Assembly: GCA_900542905.1 (NCBI GenBank)
Contig: UQPF01000003.1
Coordinates: 62,001-126,000, forward strand
Direction of reading: 5' to 3'
Length of the DNA: 64,000 bases
Origin: an uncultured Collinsella sp.
GTDB taxonomy: Bacteria > Actinomycetota > Coriobacteriia > Coriobacteriales > Coriobacteriaceae
Positions 16,852 through 24,185 of this stretch are shown here, piece by piece (the stretch's first letter is position 1; each line of letters opens with the position of its first letter). The translations under genes and the position numbers were made by a program. The notes under the pieces are model-generated. The model had not been told where the DNA came from. It did no database searches and saw only the letters and a program-made list of their open reading frames with translations.

Positions 16852-17051
16852 TGCTCGTCTTGGCCACCTTGCTCGCTGAGGGGAAGTGCTGCGGCAAAAG
16901 TGATGAGGACCAGTTCATAGGCTCCAACTGCGGTGACTCCGACCGCCACATTTGCTCCCCACACGATGTAATACATGTCGAACCAAGTTTCCGTTCCAAG
17001 AGTCGATGCTCTGGTCGGATTCATGTTGTCTACTACGGGCTTCTCGTACAT
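16848..17051 (-). CDS. Putative ribosomally made precursor peptide
   Basis: A 67-residue peptide whose ATG follows the radical SAM stop codon directly, with AAGGAG 12 bases upstream inside that gene. The N-terminus MYEKPVVDNMNP carries a YxxP motif of the kind recognised by PqqD-like domains in other peptide systems. The middle and C-terminus (WFDMYYIVWGANVAVGVTAV, then LVLITFAAALPL and an acidic-amide tail) are strongly hydrophobic. There is no cysteine, so lanthionine or sactionine rings are impossible; radical epimerisation or carbon-carbon crosslinks at the aromatic residues are possible. A plain small membrane protein is the main alternative. Confidence 0.6.
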   Translation of the reverse strand: MYEKPVVDNMNPTRASTLGTETWFDMYYIVWGANVAVGVTAVGAYELVLITFAAALPLSEQGGQDEQ

Positions 17052-18140
17052 TTAACCCAACATCTCCTTCAACGATGAGTTCAACAGTTCATCCGCGGTA
17101 TCATCAATCAGGTCAACGTGTAGATCACCTCCCATATCTATATCGCAAATTGTGTCGGACATACGCTCCATGTCGTCAATGGTCCACATGTGGTTACAGA
17201 GGTCTTGAACCAGTTTTGTGGACCAAATTGAGCTAAGTCCGTTGTTCCAGTAATCCTCAAGAGGGTGGTTTCTGATGTTGCCAACCACTAACGGGATATA
17301 CGGAGAAACGACGATGTCGCCGTTTGCGTGCACTGAAACCTGATCTAATAGATATCGGTTATCAGAGAAGCGAATTAGATGGTCGACGGGGTCGCCCCAT
17401 TGCGGTCGGACATTCGGGTGCTTCCGAAGGAAGTCGTCCTCTTGAATGGCGTGAATCAACGTACGGTATTGGGAATAGTCCGGTCTAATAAATGTGTTCT
17501 TTCGCGCACGGCCCAAAACCATGAGGGGTTGGACACGTAGTTCGATAAAGTCACCCGGCGTCCTCTTCGGCCTGTTAGATTTGGTGAAAATCTCATCTAA
17601 TAGTGAGATGACATCGGGAAACTGTTCGGTGTTGAACGACGTGGGCGTAAATGCGATAGCAAGGTGCAAATCGGAATGGTTGAGTACGGTGGCAACTGCT
17701 TCTTCGACGATTTCGAAGGCTCCCTCATGTCCCCTCAGCCTATCGTGAGCTGACCCAATGCCGTCTAGGCTAAATTGGATGCTTTTGAGTCCGGAATCTT
17801 CTAAATCTCGGAGAAGGGATTCCGTGAGGAGAAGCCCGTTGGTTACCAGGCTCGCTGCAACATTCCCATCTCGCAATATGGGAAGGCAGCGCAAGATATC
17901 TTTACTGCGCAACAAGGTTTCTCCTCCACAGAAACACATGCTGTAAAGCGACATGTCTGCCATTTCCTTTGCGAAAACAAAAAGTTCATCTGAGGTCAAC
18001 TCGTCGTGCATGACCTCATTCTCGCCGCTGCTGTTATAGCAGTGCAGACATCTCAAGTTGCACTTGTTTGTTATGTCAAGGGCGACGTGATGTGGCGCTC
18101 TGAGAACGTTGGTGTACTTGTTTTCCGAAACTCGTCCCAT
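17052..18140 (-). CDS. Radical SAM peptide-modifying enzyme
   Basis: A 362-residue radical SAM enzyme. The CX3CX2C motif that holds the 4Fe-4S cluster is CNLRCLHC (C27, C31, C34) after ALDIT, followed by the GGE SAM-binding motif in CFCGGETLL and by VTNGLLL and QFSLDG. The C-terminal section has the outline of a SPASM/twitch extension (ANGDIVVSPYIPLVVGNIRN, then DYWNNGLSSIW), but cysteines expected for auxiliary clusters are missing. The start at 18140 is set by AAGAGGA. It lies between the PqqD-like fusion gene and the peptide gene with gaps of 8 and 0 bases, one operon. The predicted role is radical modification of the 67-residue peptide. Confidence 0.85.
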   Translation of the reverse strand: MGRVSENKYTNVLRAPHHVALDITNKCNLRCLHCYNSSGENEVMHDELTSDELFVFAKEMADMSLYSMCFCGGETLLRSKDILRCLPILRDGNVAASLVTNGLLLTESLLRDLEDSGLKSIQFSLDGIGSAHDRLRGHEGAFEIVEEAVATVLNHSDLHLAIAFTPTSFNTEQFPDVISLLDEIFTKSNRPKRTPGDFIELRVQPLMVLGRARKNTFIRPDYSQYRTLIHAIQEDDFLRKHPNVRPQWGDPVDHLIRFSDNRYLLDQVSVHANGDIVVSPYIPLVVGNIRNHPLEDYWNNGLSSIWSTKLVQDLCNHMWTIDDMERMSDTICDIDMGGDLHVDLIDDTADELLNSSLKEMLG

Positions 18141-18148
18141 GGTTCCTC

Positions 18149-19009
18149 TTAACAGACTTCTGAAAAACAGTATACATTCATGCAGTCGCCGTCGCTGCAC
18201 TCACCTGGAAAAGTGCCAGCGCAAGTGAATTCTGGCTCATTGATAAGATTTCGAATTCCTTCGTTTGATGCAATTTCCTTGCTGGTTAGGTTCAGGTGGA
18301 AAAAATTGGGAACATCGCAAAATTCTTGACGATAGAAGCTGGCCGCAGCGGCAATACATTGAACGGCGATGCTTGCGGGGCACAAAAGAAGACAGATGTC
18401 TGCGTATCTGAGTAAGGGATTGCTGGAGGGGGCGAGGCCGAGTAGACCGGTTGGTCTCCCTGACTCATATACAATGAAAAATTCCTTGCTCAGATTGAAC
18501 AATCCGTTTCGCACCTCTAGCGGTCGTTCATACTGCTCGACGGAAAGAGGCCAACCGTAGACAATTGTGGGACTTTCTGGTTCTGATGAGCTCGCCTGGC
18601 TTGCCAGGGAGCAAATCAGGCGAATATCGTTTTCTTGGGCAAGCCGTATATGGGTCCCATTGTCCACGCAAATCTCATCGGCAATGGGTGTGCCATTTTC
18701 GGTCGGAGTTTTGACCCATCCTATTAGTCTCGATACGCTGAAACCTCTCATTGCCGAGGCTAAGTCAGATTTGAGCATGTCCGGATTGGCGTCTGGAAAC
18801 TTGTCGCACATCCGATTAAGGATTGTTTCGACGGTGTTTTTACCATCGCACAGAGAGACGATGTAGCTCCCGCTTCCGTTCAACATGATATAGTTCAGCT
18901 CATCGCGTCCGGTTAGAACAGAGCGGTACCCGTTCTTTTCCTCTCTTGAGTATGGGAGAGAAATCGATTTCGGGATAAATCCCCTTATTTCGTCAAAGCT
19001 CCATTCCAT
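18149..19009 (-). CDS. PqqD-like peptide-binding domain fused to a GNAT-like acyltransferase
   Basis: A 286-residue two-domain protein. Residues about 35-100 (NYIMLNGSGSYIVSLCDGKN, then ETILNRMCDKFP) match the winged-helix PqqD-like recognition domain that presents precursor peptides to radical SAM enzymes. From about 115 (THIRLAQENDIRLICSLA, FFIVYESGRPTGLLGLAPS, then FHLNLTSKEIASNEGIRNLI) the pattern is GNAT acyltransferase. The end is cysteine-rich. The ATG at 19009 has AAGGAGGG seven bases before it. As first gene of the operon it probably binds the YxxP leader and may acylate the product or the leader. The GNAT call is by pattern and less certain than the PqqD call. Confidence 0.65.
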   Translation of the reverse strand: MEWSFDEIRGFIPKSISLPYSREEKNGYRSVLTGRDELNYIMLNGSGSYIVSLCDGKNTVETILNRMCDKFPDANPDMLKSDLASAMRGFSVSRLIGWVKTPTENGTPIADEICVDNGTHIRLAQENDIRLICSLASQASSSEPESPTIVYGWPLSVEQYERPLEVRNGLFNLSKEFFIVYESGRPTGLLGLAPSSNPLLRYADICLLLCPASIAVQCIAAAASFYRQEFCDVPNFFHLNLTSKEIASNEGIRNLINEPEFTCAGTFPGECSDGDCMNVYCFSEVC

Positions 19010-19212
19010 AATTAATCCCTCCTTGTGTCTGTTTGAATATGAGCCGATTTTAGGCTCTTCGGTAGTTTCTGTGGGCGAGACATCAATTTTTCCGCAGGTG
19101 GATGCAAAAAAGTTCCGCATATAAGGGAAACGGCCCCGAGAGGGGGCCGTTTCCGCGCCGGGCAGGGTAGGATTTCGCTTGCTACATCAACCTACCGGAA
19201 AGGCCCTGACGC
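19010..19212. other. Upstream region of the peptide operon with a 12-bp perfect hairpin
   Basis: A perfect stem GGAAACGGCCCC (19126-19137) with its complement (19143-19154) sits about 120 bp before the peptide operon and 60 bp before the ISL3 remnant. It is probably an end of that insertion sequence. The operon promoter must lie in 19010-19125, but I could not define it. Confidence 0.45.
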
Positions 19213-19420
19213 ATGAACAGGATACTAAGCCGCGCGCTCGCGCTGGTCCACACCGTGATCGAGTACGCCAGCATCGACGGCGGCAGGATAATCGTCGGCG
19301 TCAGGCCGTGGACGAGTTTCGGGCTGCGGTGCCCCGTCTGCGGGAGGGCAGCGAATGCTACGACAGGTCGCCAAGGCCGCGGCTGTGGCGCGCGATGGAC
19401 CTGGCGAGGTCGACCTCTCC
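19213..19420 (+). pseudogene. ISL3-family transposase, N-terminal remnant
   Basis: MNRILSRALALVHTVIEYAS begins an ISL3-type transposase, reaching the zinc-finger-like LRCPVCGR. The match continues only in another frame (ECYDRSPRPRLWRAMDLARS), so a frameshift is present. Sequence then changes abruptly to an IstB reading frame. About 60 codons of an original 400 or more remain. Confidence 0.7.
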
Positions 19421-20149
19421 GCGCTCGGGCTGCACGAGATGGCGGCGTCCCTGCCCGACTACGTGAGGATGGTCGCCGCGGGCGAGCGGGGCTTCGCCTC
19501 CGCCTTCGAGGAGATGACGCGCGTCGAGGTCGCCGCCCGGGAGGTCAGGATCACCAACCAGCGCATTCGGTCGTCGGGGTTCCCCTACGTCAAGGGGCTG
19601 GCGGACTTCGACTGGGACTTCCAGCCGTCGGTCCCTCGCGCCGAGATCGAGGAGCTCGCGACCCTCAGGTTCGTGGAGCGGGCCGAGAACGTCCTGTTCG
19701 TGGGAAGCCCCGGCGTGGGCAAGACGCATCTCGCCGTCGCGCTGGGCATCGAGGCAGTCAGGGCGGGGCGCGAGGTCAGGTTCGTGGACTGCGCCCGGCT
19801 CGTCGAGGACCTTGAGGACGCCTCGTCGCGCGGCATCCTCAAGAAGAGGCTCAAGTACTACGCCCACTCGAGGCTGCTGATCATCGACGAGCTCGGCTAC
19901 CTCGACGTCGGCAGCGTGGGCGCGGACCTGTTGTTCCAGCTGATATTGACGCGCTACGAGCAGCGCTCGACGATCATCACCGCCGACGTGGGGATCGGCG
20001 GCTGGGGCAGGGTGTTCGGGGACGACGTGGCGGCGAGCGCGATCGCGGACAGGGTGTGCCACCACTGCCACCACTGCCACCTGGTCAAGATAGCCGGCAG
20101 GTCCTACAGGCTGAAGGACCTGCCGAGGGACGGACCCGTCAAGGCGTGA
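19355..20149 (+). CDS. istB: IstB-like ATPase (IS21 helper) with a chimeric N-terminus, no IstA partner
   Basis: A 264-residue AAA+ protein of the IS21 IstB type, which assists the IstA transposase. Visible features: DYVRMVAAGERGFASAFEEM, NQRIRSSGFP, DFDWDFQPSVPRAEIEELAT, Walker A GSPGVGKTHLA, Walker B LLIIDELGYL, and the end RVCHHCHHCHLVKIAGRSYR. The first 20 or so residues come from another frame of the ISL3 remnant, so the normal start was lost in a rearrangement. The upstream istA gene is missing. Translation is plausible but autonomous transposition is not. Confidence 0.75.
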   Translation: MLRQVAKAAAVARDGPGEVDLSALGLHEMAASLPDYVRMVAAGERGFASAFEEMTRVEVAAREVRITNQRIRSSGFPYVKGLADFDWDFQPSVPRAEIEELATLRFVERAENVLFVGSPGVGKTHLAVALGIEAVRAGREVRFVDCARLVEDLEDASSRGILKKRLKYYAHSRLLIIDELGYLDVGSVGADLLFQLILTRYEQRSTIITADVGIGGWGRVFGDDVAASAIADRVCHHCHHCHLVKIAGRSYRLKDLPRDGPVKA

Positions 20150-20645
20150 CCGGAATCGGTGAAAATACGTTAGCGCAAGCGGTGAAGCCGCCTTTGCGCG
20201 AACGGCGCGTTTGATTAGTGAAACTGGTGAAAATTAGATTGACGCTAACAGGGGCGTGCCCGTCGCGGCGTTTCACGGGGATGTCTCGCGCCATCCCCGG
20301 ACCCCTTCGCGCCAAAGGGACGAGTCCCCTTGGAACCCCGGGCCGCCGCCGGCGGGCCGTGAACGGCGGGACAATCACTCGGCTTCAACTCGCGATCGCC
20401 CCGCCGGCTCTCGCTCCGGCTCCGTTCGATGGCTCCCCTGGGTCGCCATCACTGCGCCTCCGCTCACCTGTCCCGTTGCACTCCGGTCGATTCGGCCTAC
20501 GCTTCTCGGGGCATGCAAGATATGTATTCCGTGCAACGGAATATCTTGCCCGGCCGAAGCCGGGATGTGCGAACCGCTCCAAAGTCGCTCCCGCAGAACC
20601 GTGCAACAGGCTTACCGGCTGTTGCACGGACCTCAGATATGAAAG
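20150..20645. other. Gap with IS21-like end repeats and an unexplained inverted repeat
   Basis: GCGGTGAAG- and CTGGTGAAAA-type repeats at 20160-20240 resemble an IS21 right end. GCAAGATAT (20515-20523) with ATATCTTGC (20541-20549) and a nested ATTCCG/CGGAAT form alternative hairpins just downstream of the relaxase gene, a possible but unproven oriT feature. No credible coding sequence was found. Confidence 0.4.
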
Positions 20646-21581
20646 TCAGTCCCGGCCTCTTTCGTCATCCACACCCTCGCGAGCCAGCTCCCACGCGGCC
20701 CGTATGGCAAGGTCGATTCCCCTTGCCGTGAACCTCATAATCCGCCCGGTCGAGCGGTTGACGGCGTAGCCGAGCCTCGCGCCGTTGATCTTCCTCGTCT
20801 TGCCGAGGGACTCCGAGTGATAGCGGTATTGCAGCGCCCCCCGCTTGGATCGGGCGATCTCGATCCCATCCGATTCCAACCGCCTTGCAAACTCTCCGAA
20901 GCGGTCGGGGCAGCTCTTGAGCCTCCCGACCTCCTCTGCCCTCTGGGCGACAATCGCTCGGACCCTTGCGTTCTCGGATTTGTCGGATCTCCCCTTCTTT
21001 GCCATCTCGCGCTCCTCGCGACCGGGCTGGCGCGCGTGCACCTTCGAGTTCGAGAGGCCCCTTTCGAGCTGGCTCAGGCCGTACTTCGTATCGAGCTCCT
21101 TCACCGTTCTCACGCGGGATTTCGCCGCCGCCCTCGCCGGCCCGTCGTTCAGACGCCGCCCAGTCTCGAGGTCCGTCCTATTGATGGCGAGGTGAGCGGC
21201 GAATCGGGCCGATCCATCCGACCTGCACCTCTCCTCATGCAGCACAATCACGATCTCCTGGTTGGGATAGCGCTTGGCGATGTAGTCCCTCGCGTACTCC
21301 ATGCAACGCGAGGGCGTCATCGGCCCGCCGTTGCAGGAGCACTCGTCCGGGTTGAAGCCGATCACCTGATGCTGCATGTACGTGCACCTTGCGCCCTGCT
21401 TCCCGGGCCGGTTGTGCCCGGCCGCCTCCCGGGTGGCGTCCATCTCCTCGAACCATCGATCCTCATCGATGATGTGCTGGGTATCGTGGTCCAGGACTTT
21501 CTCCCTGTCCCAATCGAAATACCGCTTGAGGTTTTGGAGGTGCTCCCCGCTCATGACGCTCGCCTGCTTGATTGCGGTCAT
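20646..21581 (-). CDS. Relaxase / mobilization protein
   Basis: A 311-residue protein with parts of the MobA/MobL relaxase pattern: GFNPDECSCNGGPMTPSRCM, EIVIVLHEERC, and FAAHLAINRTDLETGRRLND, which resembles the histidine-motif strand of known relaxases. Only one histidine of the usual HxH triad is clear, so it may belong to an unusual relaxase branch. It would nick the element at oriT and lead the strand to the coupling protein. The ATG at 21581 is fixed by AAGGGAG; the gene lies 26 bp after the coupling-protein gene in a mobC-T4CP-relaxase operon. Confidence 0.75.
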   Translation of the reverse strand: MTAIKQASVMSGEHLQNLKRYFDWDREKVLDHDTQHIIDEDRWFEEMDATREAAGHNRPGKQGARCTYMQHQVIGFNPDECSCNGGPMTPSRCMEYARDYIAKRYPNQEIVIVLHEERCRSDGSARFAAHLAINRTDLETGRRLNDGPARAAAKSRVRTVKELDTKYGLSQLERGLSNSKVHARQPGREEREMAKKGRSDKSENARVRAIVAQRAEEVGRLKSCPDRFGEFARRLESDGIEIARSKRGALQYRYHSESLGKTRKINGARLGYAVNRSTGRIMRFTARGIDLAIRAAWELAREGVDDERGRD

Positions 21582-21607
21582 TTTCCAACTCCCTTCAAAA
21601 ACCGCCG

Positions 21608-23494
21608 TCAGTCGACGAAGAGGCCGGACCATCCGTCGGCAACAGGCGGCTCCGCGGCCTCTTCCTCGAATTCGGGAGTCCAGAGATCGACGCCGTCCTC
21701 ACGACCCATTTGCCTTGATATCAGCCTGGCCTGGTATTCCATCCTCTTGGCCGCCTCGTGCTCGCGCGTCCCCAGATCGAAGTGCTCCTTCGTCGGCATC
21801 CGCGTGCAATCGCAGACAGGGGCCCGGAAGCACCCCGCATGTTCCCTGCCCACGCCGTTCTCCGCGGTCTTCACCACGATGACGCCGTCCTTGTCGGGGG
21901 ACATCTCCGTCCACTCCCAAGGATGAATCAGGTCGTCGGCGTGCTCGCTGTAGGATGTCGACCCCGTACCGCCCGAAGGCCCCCTGCTCGAGCTGGTTCC
22001 CATGGTGTGCCGCGTCGTCTTCCCGACTAGCTCGGTGAAATACTGGCGGTCCTCGGCCTCGCCCAGTTTCATGGCGACCTTGACGCCGCAGTTTGCCAGG
22101 ATCTTCTTCCGTCCGTCGCGCTCGCCGTACTTGTTCAGCTGAGAGATGTTCTGGACTGCGCCCATCCAGAACAGGTCGTACGAGCGCCCAAGGCTGAGAA
22201 GGCTAGGCAGGCACTCGACCTTCGGCAGGTTCCCCCATTCGTCGCCGAGGATGGACACCGGCCGCGGCAGCTTTCCACCAGCTGCGTCCGCGATGGAATA
22301 CACGGCAGCGTAGAGCTGCTCGAACAGGACCGCCGCGATCGCGTTGTAGGGGGAGCCCTCGTCCATCACGTGGAGGAACAGCGCGGTCTTCTCGCTCAGG
22401 ATTCTACTCGGATCGATATCATCGCCCGAGACCATTCGCGCAATCGGCGCCGAAGCGTAGATCCTCAGGTTGACCTTTAGCGTGGAAACGATGCTCCTCA
22501 GCTCGTTGCCGCCGCTCGAGATGAACTGTGAGGCACGCGAGCGGGCCGGATGCCCCTGCGGCAGGGAACGGAACAGGCCCTTCAGCGGCTCACACGGATC
22601 CTCGCCGGCCCCCTCCGTCCCCAGGCACATGATGTGGTAGACCGTCGCGAGGTGCTTGCAGCCCCGCGGGCAGCCCTCGTCCAGCACGACCAGAAGGATC
22701 GTCGCGGCGAGCAGCGACCGCGCGGATTCCGTCCAGTGGCTCGCCTTCGCATCGCCCTCCCCGGCGATGAGCGTACGGGCGACGGCATCCGCGGCCTGCT
22801 CAGCCCCCGGCAGATTCCCCCCGTTCGCGAGCCTATCGACCATTTCCAGTGGATTGAACGTGTCGCTCTTCTCGGGATGCTGGGCGTCCAGCAGAAGCAC
22901 CCGGTACCCGCGACGCTCCAGCTCGTCGCCCGTCAACTCGATGAGCTCACTCTTCACATCGGACACGATAATGGTCTGCGGCCTCGATTCCCCGTCATCC
23001 GCCCCATACGTCAGCAGATCAATTGTCGGGATCAGCAGCGATCTTGATTTTCCGGCACCCGTTGAGCCGTCGAGGAACATGTGCCGCCTCGGTTCGAACA
23101 GATACTTGGAGCCGAACAGCGTCTTCTCAAACCCGTACACGAATCCTCTGCTTTTCGGCTGTCCGTGCCCGTCCCAAATCTCCGAGCCCCGGATGGTCTC
23201 CGGCCCCGTTTTCACCCGCGCCTCCCCAAGTACACCTCCGTCGGCGGCTCGCTCCTTCGAGGAAGCCGATAGCTGCATGAGCACGAATACCGACAGGAAC
23301 AGCGCGAACGAGGCGAGACAGCCAGGGACGCAATGAGGCCCCACGTTAATCCACCACCAAATGGTGTTATCCACGCTCAGGGTGAATCCGATCGAGCTCA
23401 GCTCGATTGGAAATCCGAGGATCATGCAATCGAGGGGAATGGCGATAAGTGGCGCAAACCCCGCGGTAAGCAGCGCTGCGAAAACCAGCGCCAT
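21608..23494 (-). CDS. VirD4/TraG-type coupling protein
   Basis: A 628-residue conjugative ATPase that docks the relaxase-DNA complex to a secretion channel. It has N-terminal membrane segments (about 1-20, 35-80), Walker A DGSTGAGKSRSL (142-153), then IIVSDVKSELIELTG and the late PVSILGDEWGNLP, which contains the Walker B acidic residues. The family start is ambiguous (GTG at 23521 is open), but AAGGAG nine bases before the ATG at 23494 favours the latter. No VirB genes accompany it, which fits a mobilizable, non-self-transmissible element. Confidence 0.88.
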   Translation of the reverse strand: MALVFAALLTAGFAPLIAIPLDCMILGFPIELSSIGFTLSVDNTIWWWINVGPHCVPGCLASFALFLSVFVLMQLSASSKERAADGGVLGEARVKTGPETIRGSEIWDGHGQPKSRGFVYGFEKTLFGSKYLFEPRRHMFLDGSTGAGKSRSLLIPTIDLLTYGADDGESRPQTIIVSDVKSELIELTGDELERRGYRVLLLDAQHPEKSDTFNPLEMVDRLANGGNLPGAEQAADAVARTLIAGEGDAKASHWTESARSLLAATILLVVLDEGCPRGCKHLATVYHIMCLGTEGAGEDPCEPLKGLFRSLPQGHPARSRASQFISSGGNELRSIVSTLKVNLRIYASAPIARMVSGDDIDPSRILSEKTALFLHVMDEGSPYNAIAAVLFEQLYAAVYSIADAAGGKLPRPVSILGDEWGNLPKVECLPSLLSLGRSYDLFWMGAVQNISQLNKYGERDGRKKILANCGVKVAMKLGEAEDRQYFTELVGKTTRHTMGTSSSRGPSGGTGSTSYSEHADDLIHPWEWTEMSPDKDGVIVVKTAENGVGREHAGCFRAPVCDCTRMPTKEHFDLGTREHEAAKRMEYQARLISRQMGREDGVDLWTPEFEEEAAEPPVADGWSGLFVD

Positions 23495-23521
23495 GACCAC
23501 CTTCTCCTTCACGAGAACCAC

Positions 23522-23866
23522 CTACTCTCTCGCACGGGCGAGTAGGTCGTTGACCCAGCCCACCGCCGTCGAGACGATTGATGTCGCCCGGTTGAGATTA
23601 TTGAGGACGACCGGATCGGACCCGTAGGTGTTGAGGGCGCGGACCGCCTGGTTGAGGTTCGTGCCGATCTTCTTCAACTCAGTCCTGATACCGGCAAGTT
23701 CCCCCGCGTCGGCGACCCTGACCGGCTTCTCGCCGCAGAGCAGGGCGGCATCGCGCATGAAGGAGGACGCCGGCATGTTCATGGCCGCCGCCTTCTCCTC
23801 GATAGCCTTACGCTGCGACTCACTCACCCGTACGTTGATATGCGTATTCATGGAAGTCATAACCAT
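23522..23866 (-). CDS. mobC: MobC-like relaxosome accessory protein
   Basis: A 114-residue protein with the MobC pattern: an N-terminal DNA-binding strand-helix-helix (INVRVSESQRKAIEEKAAAM, then PASSFMRDAALL) and the C-terminal GIRTELKKIGTNLNQAVRAL. It helps the relaxase melt oriT. Several starts are open; ATG at 23866 or the ATG 15 bases further in are most likely, and neither has a clear ribosome-binding site because a hairpin fills that region. It is the first gene of the mobilization operon. Confidence 0.85.
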   Translation of the reverse strand: MVMTSMNTHINVRVSESQRKAIEEKAAAMNMPASSFMRDAALLCGEKPVRVADAGELAGIRTELKKIGTNLNQAVRALNTYGSDPVVLNNLNRATSIVSTAVGWVNDLLARARE

Positions 23867-23875
23867 CCAATCCGA

Positions 23876-23899
23876 GCGGGGCCGACGCATCGGCCCCGC
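23876..23899. promoter_or_regulatory. Perfect 10-bp hairpin before mobC
   Basis: GCGGGGCCGA (23876-23885) pairs with 23890-23899 around a four-base loop, 10 bases from the mobC start. It could be a terminator for the gene upstream, a translational brake, or part of oriT. Confidence 0.5.
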
Positions 23900-23907
23900 C
23901 CCTTTTA

Positions 23908-24183
23908 TTAAGTTGAAATTGTTTGGAGCATCTGACCGATGCGCCCAATCCTCACCCTCGCCCAGACATCGAAGGGGACTCCCGGCAAGCTGCCGAGATA
24001 TATACGGTATGGTCGCCATTGTTCTCTATAGATATCGAGAGCATCGAGCAGGCGCTTCCATTCCCAAATGAGCTCATCGGCCGAGAGCAGAGGAAGATCC
24101 CTGTTCTCGGCGCGCGCGAGCTCATCGGACGACAAGCATGGATTGGGAGCCCGGTATCCACCAATGTAGGGTCCGGGCTCCAT
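23908..24183 (-). CDS. Hypothetical protein of the mobilizable element
   Basis: A 91-residue protein, GGYRAPNPCLSSDELARAEN, then ADELIWEWKRLLDALDIYRE. I do not recognise a family. It starts three bases after the stop of the DnaB-like gene and precedes mobC, so it is co-transcribed with replication or transfer genes. Aromatic-rich, no membrane segment. Confidence 0.5.
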   Translation of the reverse strand: MEPGPYIGGYRAPNPCLSSDELARAENRDLPLLSADELIWEWKRLLDALDIYREQWRPYRIYLGSLPGVPFDVWARVRIGRIGQMLQTIST

Positions 24184-24185
24184 AA

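Noticed and set aside
14600..19009. Lasso peptide, sactipeptide or lanthipeptide assignment of the peptide cluster
   Set aside because: No asparagine-synthetase-like cyclase, no transglutaminase-type protease, no LanB/C/M, and no cysteine in the peptide.
18149..19120. Start of the PqqD-GNAT gene at 19120
   Set aside because: The 37 extra codons show no conservation pattern and AAGGAGGG before 19009 decides the start.
20218..20769. Plus-strand ORFs over 20218-20769
   Set aside because: Low-complexity Arg/Pro/Ser translation without RBS, partly over the relaxase C-terminus; not called.
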